A stretch of DNA of 64,000 nucleotides, taken from the NCBI GenBank assembly GCA_963847965.1, contig CAWKCG010000028.1:1-64000 (forward strand), read 5' to 3'. The DNA is from Palsa-504 sp963847965. Lineage in GTDB: Bacteria; Actinomycetota; Actinomycetes; Streptosporangiales; Streptosporangiaceae. Positions 27,035 to 35,063 of the stretch are shown here, in pieces. A model generated the notes under the pieces. The model did not search any database and was not told the origin of the DNA. It worked only from the letters and a program-made list of their open reading frames with translations. Both the position numbers and the translations under genes were made by a program. Each line of letters starts with the position of its first letter. Positions within the stretch are counted from its first letter, which is position 1.

Positions 27035-27352
27035 CTCTGCCCTTTCCTCCGGCGAGCCGGAACCGGGTCGGCGGTGCACGACCGCCACGATGTTTGCTCA
27101 CTAGGTACTCGTAGCCGCCGACGGCAAGGTTTCCGCCAATTCGGAACAAAAAAGAACGGCAAGCGGCTCGGACTCCGGCCCAGGCTGAGCGGCGGGATAT
27201 CGAGGCCAGGCCCGCAGGCTCGCCTAGCTGCGCAGATAGGTCATTGCACCCGGCGGGTCAGATGCTGTTCGGACAGGCGCGCCTGGATGTCGGCGGTAAC
27301 CGAATCGGGTGGCTGGTCGGCGTCCACCGCGACCAGGATGCCGCGCTCGACG

Positions 27353-27655
27353 CAGTACCCGGCCGACTACGGCTTCGCGCCGGACACCCTGGGCGAGGAC
27401 GGCGACCCGCTCGACGCGTTGGTGCTCGTGCTCGAGCCCACGTTCCCCGGGTGCCTGATCCGCAGCCGCCCGATCGGCATGTTCCGGATGACCGACGAGA
27501 AGGGCCCCGACGACAAGATCCTGTGCGTGCCCGCCGGCGACCCGCGCCAGGAGCACCTGCGCGACCTGCACCACGTGCCGCAGTTCGACCGGATGGAGAT
27601 CGAGCACTGGCCATCGCGCTCCGGGCGGCGCGGGACGGCGCCAACGTCGCGCTGA
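27353..27655 (+). pseudogene. ppa: Inorganic pyrophosphatase fragment
   Basis: QYPADYGF, TLGEDGDPLDALVL and CVPAGDPRQEHLRDLHHV are diagnostic of soluble family I pyrophosphatase and include metal-binding acidic residues. The N-terminal 40 or so residues are replaced by unrelated sequence, and the frame leaves the family after FDRMEIEH at about 27606, where an SDR-like sequence begins in another frame. It cannot be functional. Confidence 0.85.
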
Positions 27656-27735
27656 TCGCCAAGACGGCCGAGCCGCACGCCAAGCTGGAGCCGACCTGTT
27701 CGTCGACCACGTCTGACCAGGCTCAGCCCGCGTAA
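27607..27735 (+). pseudogene. Fragment of a short-chain dehydrogenase, joined to the pyrophosphatase remnant
   Basis: The frame reads LAIALRAARDGANVALIAKT and then AEPHAKLEPT, the segment after the glycine motif in HSDL2-like SDRs, before ending at 27735. It starts exactly where pyrophosphatase similarity ends, marking a recombination junction. Confidence 0.7.
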
Positions 27736-27793
27736 GCGTCTCACCGCCAGCGCCGCTCTTGCTCCGCTTTGTCGCGCGTAGTAGAACGAACGG

Positions 27794-27961
27794 GTGGGAA
27801 GCAAGGTAGCCATCGCGCTTTACGTGCTCGCGATGGTAGCCATCGTGGTCAGCGTGGACATCTTTATTTTCAAGCACCAGTTCTGGCCGCGGCTGGCAGC
27901 AAACGTCGGAATCGTCCTGGTATTCGTGGCGTTCTATTTCAGGTTCCTGAAGCATCCGTAA
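27794..27961 (+). CDS. Small two-helix membrane protein
   Basis: 55 residues from GTG 27794. Two hydrophobic helices flank a short loop (FIFKHQFWPRLAAN), and the end is FRFLKHP. It resembles a small membrane protein widely found in actinomycetes, function unknown. It follows the decayed pyrophosphatase region. Confidence 0.7.
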   Translation: MGSKVAIALYVLAMVAIVVSVDIFIFKHQFWPRLAANVGIVLVFVAFYFRFLKHP

Positions 27962-28109
27962 GCGACCGGTACGCCTGAGATCGTTAGAGCAGCGCTTTCC
28001 GCGGTTGCGTGCGGACCACGATGACGGTGGTGGTGTCTGCGCTCAATAAATCCGCGCCAGGCTGACCGGACTGGGGCAAACCGAGGTTCACGTCCGGGCC
28101 GCCCGGAAC

Positions 28110-28508
28110 TCAGCTGGTCGGCACCAGGTCGGCTACGTCGGCGTGGAGCTTGGCCAGGGCCTGGTCGAACGTAGCGAGACGAGCAGAATGACCACGCGCC
28201 AACTGAGCGAGATACGCATCGGTTACCTGGCGGTGGCCGACGATCCCGGCCGTCGGGACGTCGGTGTAGGCGACGTCATCAGGCCAGAATTCGTGCCGCG
28301 AATTGCCTGCCACACCGCGCACCACGGAGCGCGCCGCCTCCGCGGTCTGACCCTCGCGTACCAGAAGCCGCATCAGGCTGCCTTGAGTGACGGGACAGGT
28401 GGCGAAGCCGCCCGCGAGCCCCGAGAACCAGGCCTCGGCCGACGCGTGATGAACATGCTCGCTCACCACCAGGGCGATCAGCACGTTCGCGTCCAGGAGG
28501 ACGGTCAC
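28110..28508 (-). CDS. vapC: VapC-type PIN-domain toxin, module 1
   Basis: 132 residues. The PIN core is visible: LLDANVLIALV with the first Asp (6), an acidic residue in the region after helix 3, TDAYLAQLA (Asp about 100), and LATFDQALAKL near the end. It would be a ribonuclease cutting tRNA or rRNA. It overlaps the antitoxin by 4 nt (ATGA), so they are co-translated. Confidence 0.85.
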   Translation of the reverse strand: MTVLLDANVLIALVVSEHVHHASAEAWFSGLAGGFATCPVTQGSLMRLLVREGQTAEAARSVVRGVAGNSRHEFWPDDVAYTDVPTAGIVGHRQVTDAYLAQLARGHSARLATFDQALAKLHADVADLVPTS

Positions 28509-28735
28509 GGCTCGTCGTCCTCGAGCGCCCGGACGTCTTCGGTGCTGACGATCCGACCCAGGTGAACTACGGGCAACCCGGTGCGTGAGCTGGTCTCCAC
28601 GGCGGCGGGCTGCCCCTGGCCCAGGCCGCGCCGCATGAGATAGGCCACCGTCTCGCTCAGTGTCCGGTGCGTATCCCGGGAGATCGCAACCGCCTGAGCG
28701 TGCAGGTCATCGGGCAAGTCTACCGTAGTCCGCAT
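28505..28735 (-). CDS. vapB: VapB-type antitoxin, module 1
   Basis: 76 residues. The N-terminus MRTTVDLPDDLHAQAVAIS followed by TLSETVAYLMRRGL is a ribbon-helix-helix (CopG-type) DNA-binding domain. The C-terminal tail with acidic EDVRALEDDEP binds the toxin. It would neutralise VapC and repress the operon through the inverted repeat just upstream. Confidence 0.85.
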   Translation of the reverse strand: MRTTVDLPDDLHAQAVAISRDTHRTLSETVAYLMRRGLGQGQPAAVETSSRTGLPVVHLGRIVSTEDVRALEDDEP

Positions 28736-28754
28736 ATCCGCATCGTATCATCAA

Positions 28755-28768
28755 TGCATCAAGATGCA
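28755..28768. promoter_or_regulatory. Inverted repeat upstream of vapB, likely operator
   Basis: TGCATC-AA-GATGCA is a perfect 6-2-6 inverted repeat starting 19 nt before the vapB start. The position suits autoregulation by a VapBC complex. Confidence 0.6.
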
Positions 28769-28876
28769 CCATCGAAACCCGGAGCTCACGCGCAGCCAGG
28801 TGCCAGGCGTCCACGAGATTGGTGGCGGTCTCAGATTGATGGTGGTCTTACCGTGGGGCAACTGCCGCGCTATCGC

Positions 28877-29257
28877 TCAGGACTTCTGCTCCTCCGAGCC
28901 GCACATCGCGATCGACAGCATGGCCAGGCCCGCGTGCACGCCGAGGAACACGCCGAGGCTGCCGTCGCCACGGTGCAGTTCCATCGTGACCAGCCCGCAC
29001 GCCATCGGGCTCATCCCGGCGCACCCGTATCCGTTGATGTCCTCGCCGACGATACCGAGCTCGGGCAGCCGCCTGACCAGCGGCCAGCAGATCTCGGCCC
29101 GTTCCCGGTACGCGCCGACGACCGGCACGACCTCCTCGTCGACGAACCGCCGGACGGTGATGACGTGCGACCACTGCTCGTCGGTGAACTGCTCGCGGAC
29201 GGAGAAGAAGTCCGTCCCGAGGGATTCCCCAAGATGCGCGCTCGTCACCTGCGTCAT
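28877..29257 (-). pseudogene. Acyl-CoA dehydrogenase N-terminal remnant
   Basis: 126 residues: FTDEQWSHVITVRRFVDEEVVP, LPELGIVGEDINGYG and SMAMCGSEEQK-like blocks are the N-terminal helical domain of an acyl-CoA dehydrogenase, which normally has about 390 residues. It stops right after GSEEQKS; the FAD-binding middle and C-terminal domains are gone. Its start overlaps the stop of the hydrolase gene (TAATG). Confidence 0.82.
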
Positions 29258-30072
29258 TACTCGCTCCCCTCCGTGGTGGGGTCGGCAACCAGGAACGCCT
29301 CGACGGCGGCGGCTAGGCGTTCCGGGTCCGCGGCCAGCTCGAGGTGGCCGCCGTGGTAGACATGCAGCTTGCTGCGCGGTATCAGCCGGTGCATGATCCG
29401 AGCGTTGACCAGTGGGATGACCGGGTCGTCGTCACCGGCCAGGATCAAGGTGGGCGGCCGCAGCTTCGGCAGCCACGGCAGGCTGGTCCAGCCGATGGTG
29501 GCGATCAGCTGGTAGAAGTAGCCCCGGACCGGGCCCAGGCGGGTGGTGGCGTGCAGCAGGTCCCGGGCCAGCGCCGGGTCTTTCCGCGCGCTGCCCCCGT
29601 ACAGCTCGCCGGCGACGCTGGCCGCGTATCCCGGGTCCCGGTGGCGTCGCGGTGTGAGCATGCGCAGCAGGACCCGCGGATGCCCGGGGACCATCAGCGC
29701 GCCGGGCCCGGTCGCCACCAGCACTAGGCGGCGCACCCGGTCCGGGCGGCTCAGCGCGAACTGCTGCGCGAGCCCGCCTCCCCAGGAGATGCCCAGGACG
29801 TCGGCCTGCTCATAGCCGAGTTGGTCGAGCAGGCCAGCCAGCATTGACGGCAGCGTGGCCAGGTGATACGGGACGACCGGGGCCGGCGAGCTGCCGACGC
29901 CCGGCATGTCAAACCGGATGACCGGCCGCCGCGGATCGAGCGCGTCGACGAAGGGCTGGAACAACTCCAGGCTGGCCCCGATGCCGTTGCACAGCAGTAG
30001 CGGCGGCCAGCCCGCGGTCCCCTCCCGCACCGAGACGCGCAGGGCCCGGCCGCCGACCGTCATGATCCTCAT
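29257..30072 (-). CDS. Poly(3-hydroxyalkanoate) depolymerase-like alpha/beta hydrolase
   Basis: 271 residues from ATG 30072 (ATG 30063 is possible). LLLCNGIGASLELFQPF, GISWGG with the nucleophile Ser (about 101), AGDDDPV with Asp, and HGGHLEL with His form the triad. The NGIGAS and GISWGGGLAQQFA blocks match intracellular medium-chain PHA depolymerase PhaZ. It follows a broken PHA synthase gene after 32 nt. It should mobilise stored polyester, though without an active synthase here its role is uncertain. Confidence 0.82.
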   Translation of the reverse strand: MRIMTVGGRALRVSVREGTAGWPPLLLCNGIGASLELFQPFVDALDPRRPVIRFDMPGVGSSPAPVVPYHLATLPSMLAGLLDQLGYEQADVLGISWGGGLAQQFALSRPDRVRRLVLVATGPGALMVPGHPRVLLRMLTPRRHRDPGYAASVAGELYGGSARKDPALARDLLHATTRLGPVRGYFYQLIATIGWTSLPWLPKLRPPTLILAGDDDPVIPLVNARIMHRLIPRSKLHVYHGGHLELAADPERLAAAVEAFLVADPTTEGSE

Positions 30073-30104
30073 TCGCTCGGCCGAGCCGACGCGCCGCCGT
30101 CGGC

Positions 30105-31229
30105 CTAGCATCCGGCCCAGGCCAGATCCTGGGCGGCCGTCCCCGCCCGGTCCGGCACGGAACGGGTCAGCCGCGCGGTCCGCTCGTCGATAACCGCGCT
30201 GGCCACGCCCGCGTGCGCCTGGTCCAGCACGGTGACCATCAGGGTGACCGCCGCGATCCGGTCCTGCTGGCCGACGTGCGCCAGGTGCGCCGCGACCATC
30301 GCGGCGATGATGCCGCCTGAGCAGGCCCCGGCGAGCGCGGTCTGCTCGCTCCCGGTGATCCGCGCTGCCGCGTCGATGGCGTCGACGATGGCCTGCCCGT
30401 ACCTGTCGAGATCCCATGTGGCGTGCCGGGCGTCCGGGTTGCGCCAGGAGATCATGAACACCTGCAGGCCGCGGCCGACCAGGTACTCCACCATGCTCCG
30501 GCCGGGCGCCAGGTCCATCACGTAGAACTTATTGATCACCGGCGGGACGATCAGCAGCGGGACCTGCCGGACCGTGGTGGTGGCCGGGCGGTACTGGATC
30601 AGCTCGAACACCGGCGTCCGAAGCACCACCGACCCCGGCGTGACGGCCAGGTCCACCCCGACTTCGAACGCGTCCGGCTCCACCATGGTCGGCACCCGGG
30701 GCGCCACCGCCATGTCGGCGGCGAAATGCCGCAGGCCCGCCAGTACGCTGCCGCCGCCGGTGTCGATGGCGGCCTTCACGGCCGCCGGGTTCAGCAGCGG
30801 GTTATTGCTCGGGGCCAGCGCGTCGACCAGGTTGGTGAGCACGAAGCCGACACGTTCGGAGTCGGCCTCGTCCAGGCCCGCCTCGGCCACGACGCCCTCC
30901 GCGGTCTGCGCCGCGGCCAGGTACGCCTGCATCGTGCGGCGCAGCAGCGGGTTGCCCGCCCATCCCGGGTCGGAGAACCGCCGGTCCCGCCGGGACGGCT
31001 GCACCTACGAGGTGCCCACGGCGATGCGGCCCAGTTCGCCGAGCAGCTGGCGGCCCCGCCCGGCGACCAGGCGGGGCCTGCCGGCCAGCGCAGCGGCCAG
31101 GCGCAGGCCAGATCCGCCCGGGTTCAGCCGGCGCAGCATGCCCGTGGCCGCGTCGGCGAGCAGCAGGTCCAGGGGTGCCGCGGCGGCATCCTCCGCGGCT
31201 GGTTTGGTGGGGTCGGTGTCGGCGCTCAT
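30105..31229 (-). pseudogene. phaC: PHA synthase (PhaC) with in-frame TAG and lost C-terminus
   Basis: A frame from ATG 31229 reads 74 residues and meets TAG at 31005-31007, then stays open as PhaC: FSDPGWAGNPLLRRTMQAYL, VPPVINKFYVMDLAPGRSM, SWRNP, and the lipase-like box GACSGG with the catalytic Cys. The frame ends after DERTARLTRS, about 200 residues early, so the catalytic Asp and His are lost. Two independent defects make this a dead gene. It lies next to a PHA depolymerase-like gene. Confidence 0.85.
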
Positions 31230-31483
31230 TTACCAGCCGAGCGTAGGCCGCGGACCGCGTTCTTCCATTGGTCGCTCGTCACGAACCCGCGACCAGTCAT
31301 GGTTCCGCGGGCACAGCCTCGTCACCGTGAGTGCGAACTCGCTGAGGTGACCCGACAGGCGGTAGCCGGGACATTCGGCGGGCGCCGAGCAGCCGGGCGC
31401 TGAGCCACGCCGCGCCATCCCATCCTGCCAGGTCAGCTCACGGCGGAGGCAAGCCAAGCCGACCCGAGGCTTAACTTGATGGT

Positions 31484-31834
31484 TCAAGTGAATCCTAGTT
31501 GTCGGCCCCCACGCTGTCCGTCTACGGGATCAGGCTCGCGGCGCACGAGGCCGCGCTGTTCGAGGCGCTTGACCAGGTGCGACAGCCGGGACAGTGACGC
31601 GTTGGTGAAGTCGGCAAGCGAGCTCATCCGCAGGGTTCGCTCTGGGCTGTTCGACAACCTGGCCAGGACCTGGTATTCCACCATGCTCAGATTCGAATCG
31701 CGCCGCAGCTGCTGATCGATCGACCAGGGAAGCCAGGTCATCAATCGCACTAGGGCAAGCCAGGAGTCCACCTCCGCGGCGGTAAGCCACTTGACCGGCG
31801 GTACCTCGGTATCGCGGCGGGCTCCTTTAGCCAT
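31484..31834 (-). CDS. MarR-family regulator, possibly C-terminally truncated
   Basis: 116 residues with WLPWSIDQQLRRDSNLSMVEYQVLARL, then MSSLADFTNASLSRLSHLVKRLEQRGLVRRE, a typical MarR winged helix. The usual C-terminal 30-40 residues (wing end and dimer helix) are replaced by GQRGGRQLGFT and a stop. It may be defective in dimerisation. It lies upstream of the broken phaC region on the same strand. Confidence 0.7.
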   Translation of the reverse strand: MAKGARRDTEVPPVKWLTAAEVDSWLALVRLMTWLPWSIDQQLRRDSNLSMVEYQVLARLSNSPERTLRMSSLADFTNASLSRLSHLVKRLEQRGLVRREPDPVDGQRGGRQLGFT

Positions 31835-31968
31835 GGCGTTAGCCTATCGATCGCTCGACGATTCAAGTGACTCGGTGACGATCAAGCGTCAGACCTGCAA
31901 CGGCTCGTCGCCGACCTCCGTCTGGACATCCAGCTGCCGTCCTGACCCAGCGTGATGCGTGGCGCCAG

Positions 31969-31990
31969 GCGGATCACCGGGATCTGGTGA
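31969..31990 (+). promoter_or_regulatory. Motif 2 copy f
   Basis: The site reads GCGGATCACC followed by GGGATCTGGTGA toward the aldo/keto reductase and lies 64 nt before its ATG at 32055. Confidence 0.6.
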
Positions 31991-32054
31991 GGACCTTTCA
32001 CCTGCCCGACAGCCAACCTGGATCCGTCGTACCGACCCCTAGTGCGGAGAGCCC

Positions 32055-33008
32055 ATGTCAGCGTCTCATCCGGTGCGACGCACCGGCCCCAGCCTGCCGC
32101 CCCGCCCGACGTCAACCTTCCTGCTCGGCCCAAGGCGGGTCAGGAGGTCCGGGTACGGCGCGATGCAACTGGCCGGTCCCTGGGCCGTCAACGCGCCGCC
32201 TGACCGGGCATCGGCTATCGGCGTGCTCCGGGCAGCGGTCGCGGCCGGGATCGATCACATCGACACGGCCCAGTACTACGGCCCGGACATCGTCAACGAC
32301 CTGATCCGCGAAGCGCTCTACCCCTATCCGGGTGAGCTGGCGCTCGTCAGCAAGGTCGGGGTCTTCCGGGACGCCGGCGACGGTGCGCGCCAGCTGCGCG
32401 AGGGCATCCAAGACAATCTCCGCAGCCTGCGGGTCGACCAGCTGGCCGCGGTCAACCTCCGCCTGCCCAGCCCCGGCCGCGCCGACGCGCGCTTCGATGA
32501 TCAGCTGGCCGCCATGATCGGGGCCCGCGACGAGGGTCTCATCGCCGGTGTCGGCCTGAGCAACGTCAGCGTCGAACAGCTGCGGCACGCCGCGGACCGT
32601 ACCGAGATCGTCTGCGTCCAGAACCTATTCCACCTGGCCGACCGTGGCTCGACCCCGGTCCTCCAGGAGTGCAACCGCCGGGGCATCGCCTTCGTGCCGT
32701 TCTGCCCGCTCGGCTTGCCGCGCGGCGCGGCCAACCCGGTGCTCACCAGCCCGGTGGTCATCCAGACCGCCGCCCGCCTTGGCGTCACCGCGGCGCAGGT
32801 CGCACTGCAGTGGCTGCTCCGGCTGGCACCCAACGTGCTGCTGATCCCCGGCACCGGCTCCACCGGTCACCTGCTGGAAAACCTCGCCGCCGAGCGCGTG
32901 GCGCTGGATGACAAGGCACTGGGCGAACTGGCCGGCGTCGGCGCACGACCTAGATGTGCAAGAATCCGCAGGTGTCGGAGATGGAGGTTCCTGCGGTCGC
33001 GGACCTGA
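32055..33008 (+). CDS. Aldo/keto reductase with a read-through tail
   Basis: ATG 32055 with GGAGAG upstream. GIDHIDTAQYYGP supplies the catalytic Asp and Tyr, and LALVSKVG the Lys. NVLLIPGTGSTGHLLENLAA is the NADPH-binding C-terminus. The family normally ends near ALGELAGV; here the frame runs on for about 25 Arg-rich residues into the start of a PucR-type remnant, so the original stop has been lost by a junction at about 32950. The catalytic body is complete and may be active. A motif 2 copy precedes the gene. Confidence 0.85.
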   Translation: MSASHPVRRTGPSLPPRPTSTFLLGPRRVRRSGYGAMQLAGPWAVNAPPDRASAIGVLRAAVAAGIDHIDTAQYYGPDIVNDLIREALYPYPGELALVSKVGVFRDAGDGARQLREGIQDNLRSLRVDQLAAVNLRLPSPGRADARFDDQLAAMIGARDEGLIAGVGLSNVSVEQLRHAADRTEIVCVQNLFHLADRGSTPVLQECNRRGIAFVPFCPLGLPRGAANPVLTSPVVIQTAARLGVTAAQVALQWLLRLAPNVLLIPGTGSTGHLLENLAAERVALDDKALGELAGVGARPRCARIRRCRRWRFLRSRT

Positions 33009-33891
33009 TCGCGAGCGTCGCGGCGGCTACGTCGACCAGACCTCCGAGGAGATCGTCGCGGCCTACACGCGCGAACGGGAGAGCTGGCTGCGGAACCGCA
33101 GCGCCGCGCGGGGCGCCCGGATCCGTGACCTGCTGTCGGGCCAGCGGGTGAACGCGAACGCGGCGGAGGCCACCCTGGGCTACCGGCTGCGCCAGTACCA
33201 CCTGGGCCTGGTGTGCTGGTCGGGCGGCGCCACGCCCGCCGCGGACAACATCACCCGGCTCGAGCACGCGATCAGCCACGTCGCGGGGAAGGCCGCCTGC
33301 TCGGGTGATCCTGTCTTCCTGCCCCGCGACGAATCGACCGCCTGGGCCTGGCTGCCGCTGGGGATCCGCGACACGTTCGACGCGGCAGAGGCCAGCACGG
33401 CCGGGGCGGACCCAGACCTTCATTTCGCCTTCGGCGACGCGGCCAGGGGCACCGCCGGGTTCCGCCTAACCCACCAGCAGGCCATCGCCGCCCAGGCCGT
33501 CGCGCTCGCCGCCGGGCCTCCCCCGCCGCGGGCGGTAGCGTTCAGCGAGATCGCGCCCGTAGCGATGATGCTCGGATCACCCGACCTGCTGCGGGCCTGG
33601 GTGCTCAGCACGCTGGCTGGCCTGGCCACCGACAACGAGCATCACGCCCGCCTGCGCGACACCCTGCTGACCTTCCTGCAGACCGGGGGCAGCTACAAGG
33701 CGACGGCCGAACGGCTGGTGCTGCACAAGAACACCGTCCAGTACCGGATCCGCAAGGCCGAGGAGAGCCTCGGCCGGCCAGTGGGCGAGAACCGGCATGA
33801 CGTGGAACTCGCGCTGCGCGCCAGCCGATGGCTGGGCTCGTCCGTGCTGCGGCCGATCCGAGAACGATCATCCGCCCTGGTTAGCACCTAG
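32954..33891 (+). pseudogene. PucR-type regulator copy 2, N-terminal domain deleted
   Basis: The beginning (KNPQVSEMEVPAVADLIASVAAA) matches the start of copy 1, then jumps with a frame change at about 33028 to YVDQTSEEIVAAYTRERESWL and continues through a GGDEF-like middle to the PucR HTH (TAERLVLHKNTVQYRIRKAE) and a normal end. About 130 residues of the RsbRD-type domain are missing. The large downstream frame has no good start of its own. Copy 1 lacks exactly what this copy keeps in the middle. Confidence 0.75.
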
Positions 33892-33987
33892 CCCGGGGGC
33901 TCTCCGCCGATCGCGGCGAGAATCTCGTGCCGCCTCCTACACCAGCGGTCACGAACCGCGTCGACGGCGGCATCAGCGCCGCGTACG

Positions 33988-34097
33988 TCACGGCGGAGGG
34001 CGACCCCGCCCGCTGACTGTATCGAGGAACGCCTCCACGACGGGAGCGAGGCGCGCCGCGTCCGCGGCCAGCTCGACGTGGCCGCCGTGGTAGACGT
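33988..34097 (-). pseudogene. C-terminal remnant of a PHA depolymerase-like hydrolase
   Basis: The frame reads VYHGGHVELAADAARLAPVVEAFL before a stop, nearly the same as the C-terminus of the hydrolase at 29257-30072. Only the last 35 residues remain. The Shine-Dalgarno and upstream parts are absent. Confidence 0.75.
33993..34017. repeat. 25-bp direct repeat, left copy, flanking a vapBC module
   Basis: The sequence begins GCGGAGGGCGACCCCGC and ends CCGCTGAC. An identical copy lies at 34854-34878, and the vapBC module 2 (34113-34798) lies between. Confidence 0.85.
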
Positions 34098-34112
34098 CCC
34101 GTCAGGCCGCAG

Positions 34113-34523
34113 TCAGACGTCCATAACCACGTCGCGCAGGGCGGGGCTGACCTTCAAGATATCCTGCCGGTCCGACGTCACCACTCCCGCGCCATGGTCC
34201 TCAGCGGCCAGGGCCACATGCACATCTGCGATATCGGTGTGCCCGCACGCACCGATCCTGACACCGATCCGCTTAGCTGTCGGCGTGTCGAGGCGAAGCC
34301 TCGCGCACCGGTCCCTTTTGAGACTGAGCAGAGCGGCCACGCGAGCCTGCCTGCCGCTGCCACCCCGCCAGACCTGCGCAATCACGGCGTCGGGGACCAG
34401 CATCCGAGCCTCACCCGCACGGACCCGCATCAGCAAGGCGGTAATCTCGGGCCGCGCCTTCTCCAGCGCGATCAGGGCACCTGAGTCAAGCACGAGCTCC
34501 GCGGTGATATCGGGTCCGGTCAC
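34113..34523 (-). CDS. vapC: VapC-type PIN-domain toxin, module 2
   Basis: 136 residues. LVLDSGALIALEK, DAVIAQVWRG, DIADVHVALAAEDH and VVTSDRQDIL give the four acidic blocks of a PIN ribonuclease in the right order. Its start overlaps the antitoxin stop by 4 nt. It differs strongly from the toxin of module 1, so it is not a recent duplicate. Confidence 0.87.
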   Translation of the reverse strand: MTGPDITAELVLDSGALIALEKARPEITALLMRVRAGEARMLVPDAVIAQVWRGGSGRQARVAALLSLKRDRCARLRLDTPTAKRIGVRIGACGHTDIADVHVALAAEDHGAGVVTSDRQDILKVSPALRDVVMDV

Positions 34524-34798
34524 GCTGCGCGCCCCCCGTCGCTTGGCGCGCTGCGCTGACGAGCCCTGCGCGCCGCGGCCACGGCTTCGGCCGCCCAGGC
34601 GTGCGCCTTCTTGTCCGGCTCGCCGGTCTCGGCCACCATGCTTGCGATCAGCAGGTCCAGCGGTTCGAGGTCGCGCGCGCTTTCCGCTGCCTGAGTCACG
34701 AAAGCCGAGACCGACTCGTACGCGCCGGATGCGACTTGATCTCTGATGTATTCGGCGAGTTCCTCAGGAACGGTTACCGTCACCTTGACCGTGGCCAT
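34520..34798 (-). CDS. Antitoxin of VapBC module 2
   Basis: 92 residues from ATG 34798. TVKVTVTVPEELAEYIRDQVASGAYESVSAFVTQAAE is a ribbon-helix-helix-like, ParD-type arrangement, followed by a helical, Ala/Arg-rich toxin-binding tail. A GGTA-AGA-TACC inverted repeat with a TAAGAT -10-like box lies 4-14 nt before the start, so the mRNA may be nearly leaderless. Confidence 0.8.
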   Translation of the reverse strand: MATVKVTVTVPEELAEYIRDQVASGAYESVSAFVTQAAESARDLEPLDLLIASMVAETGEPDKKAHAWAAEAVAAARRARQRSAPSDGGRAA

Positions 34799-34853
34799 AC
34801 CCGGTATCTTACCGTAAGCCCTACCGAAGACCCGCGAGATCGCGATCGAGTTC

Positions 34854-34878
34854 GCGGAGGGCGACCCCGCCCGCTGAC
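34854..34878. repeat. 25-bp direct repeat, right copy
   Basis: Identical to 33993-34017. The two copies bracket vapBC module 2 and the hydrolase tail remnant, as expected for a segment that inserted or duplicated by recombination. Confidence 0.85.
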
Positions 34879-35063
34879 CAACCGAAGGGGAGAAGGCGGG
34901 CCCACGAGATACACCACGGCCGTTCGGATAAAGGGCGCTCGTCAAGCCCATCGTGGCATCTTGGCAGGCGCTGAGGTTATGCCGACCAGGTGTCCGGGTG
35001 TATCAGCAGCCAGGACTCCGCCTCCGGCCTTTCAAGAGGGATTCCTGAAGTCTGGAGGCGCCC

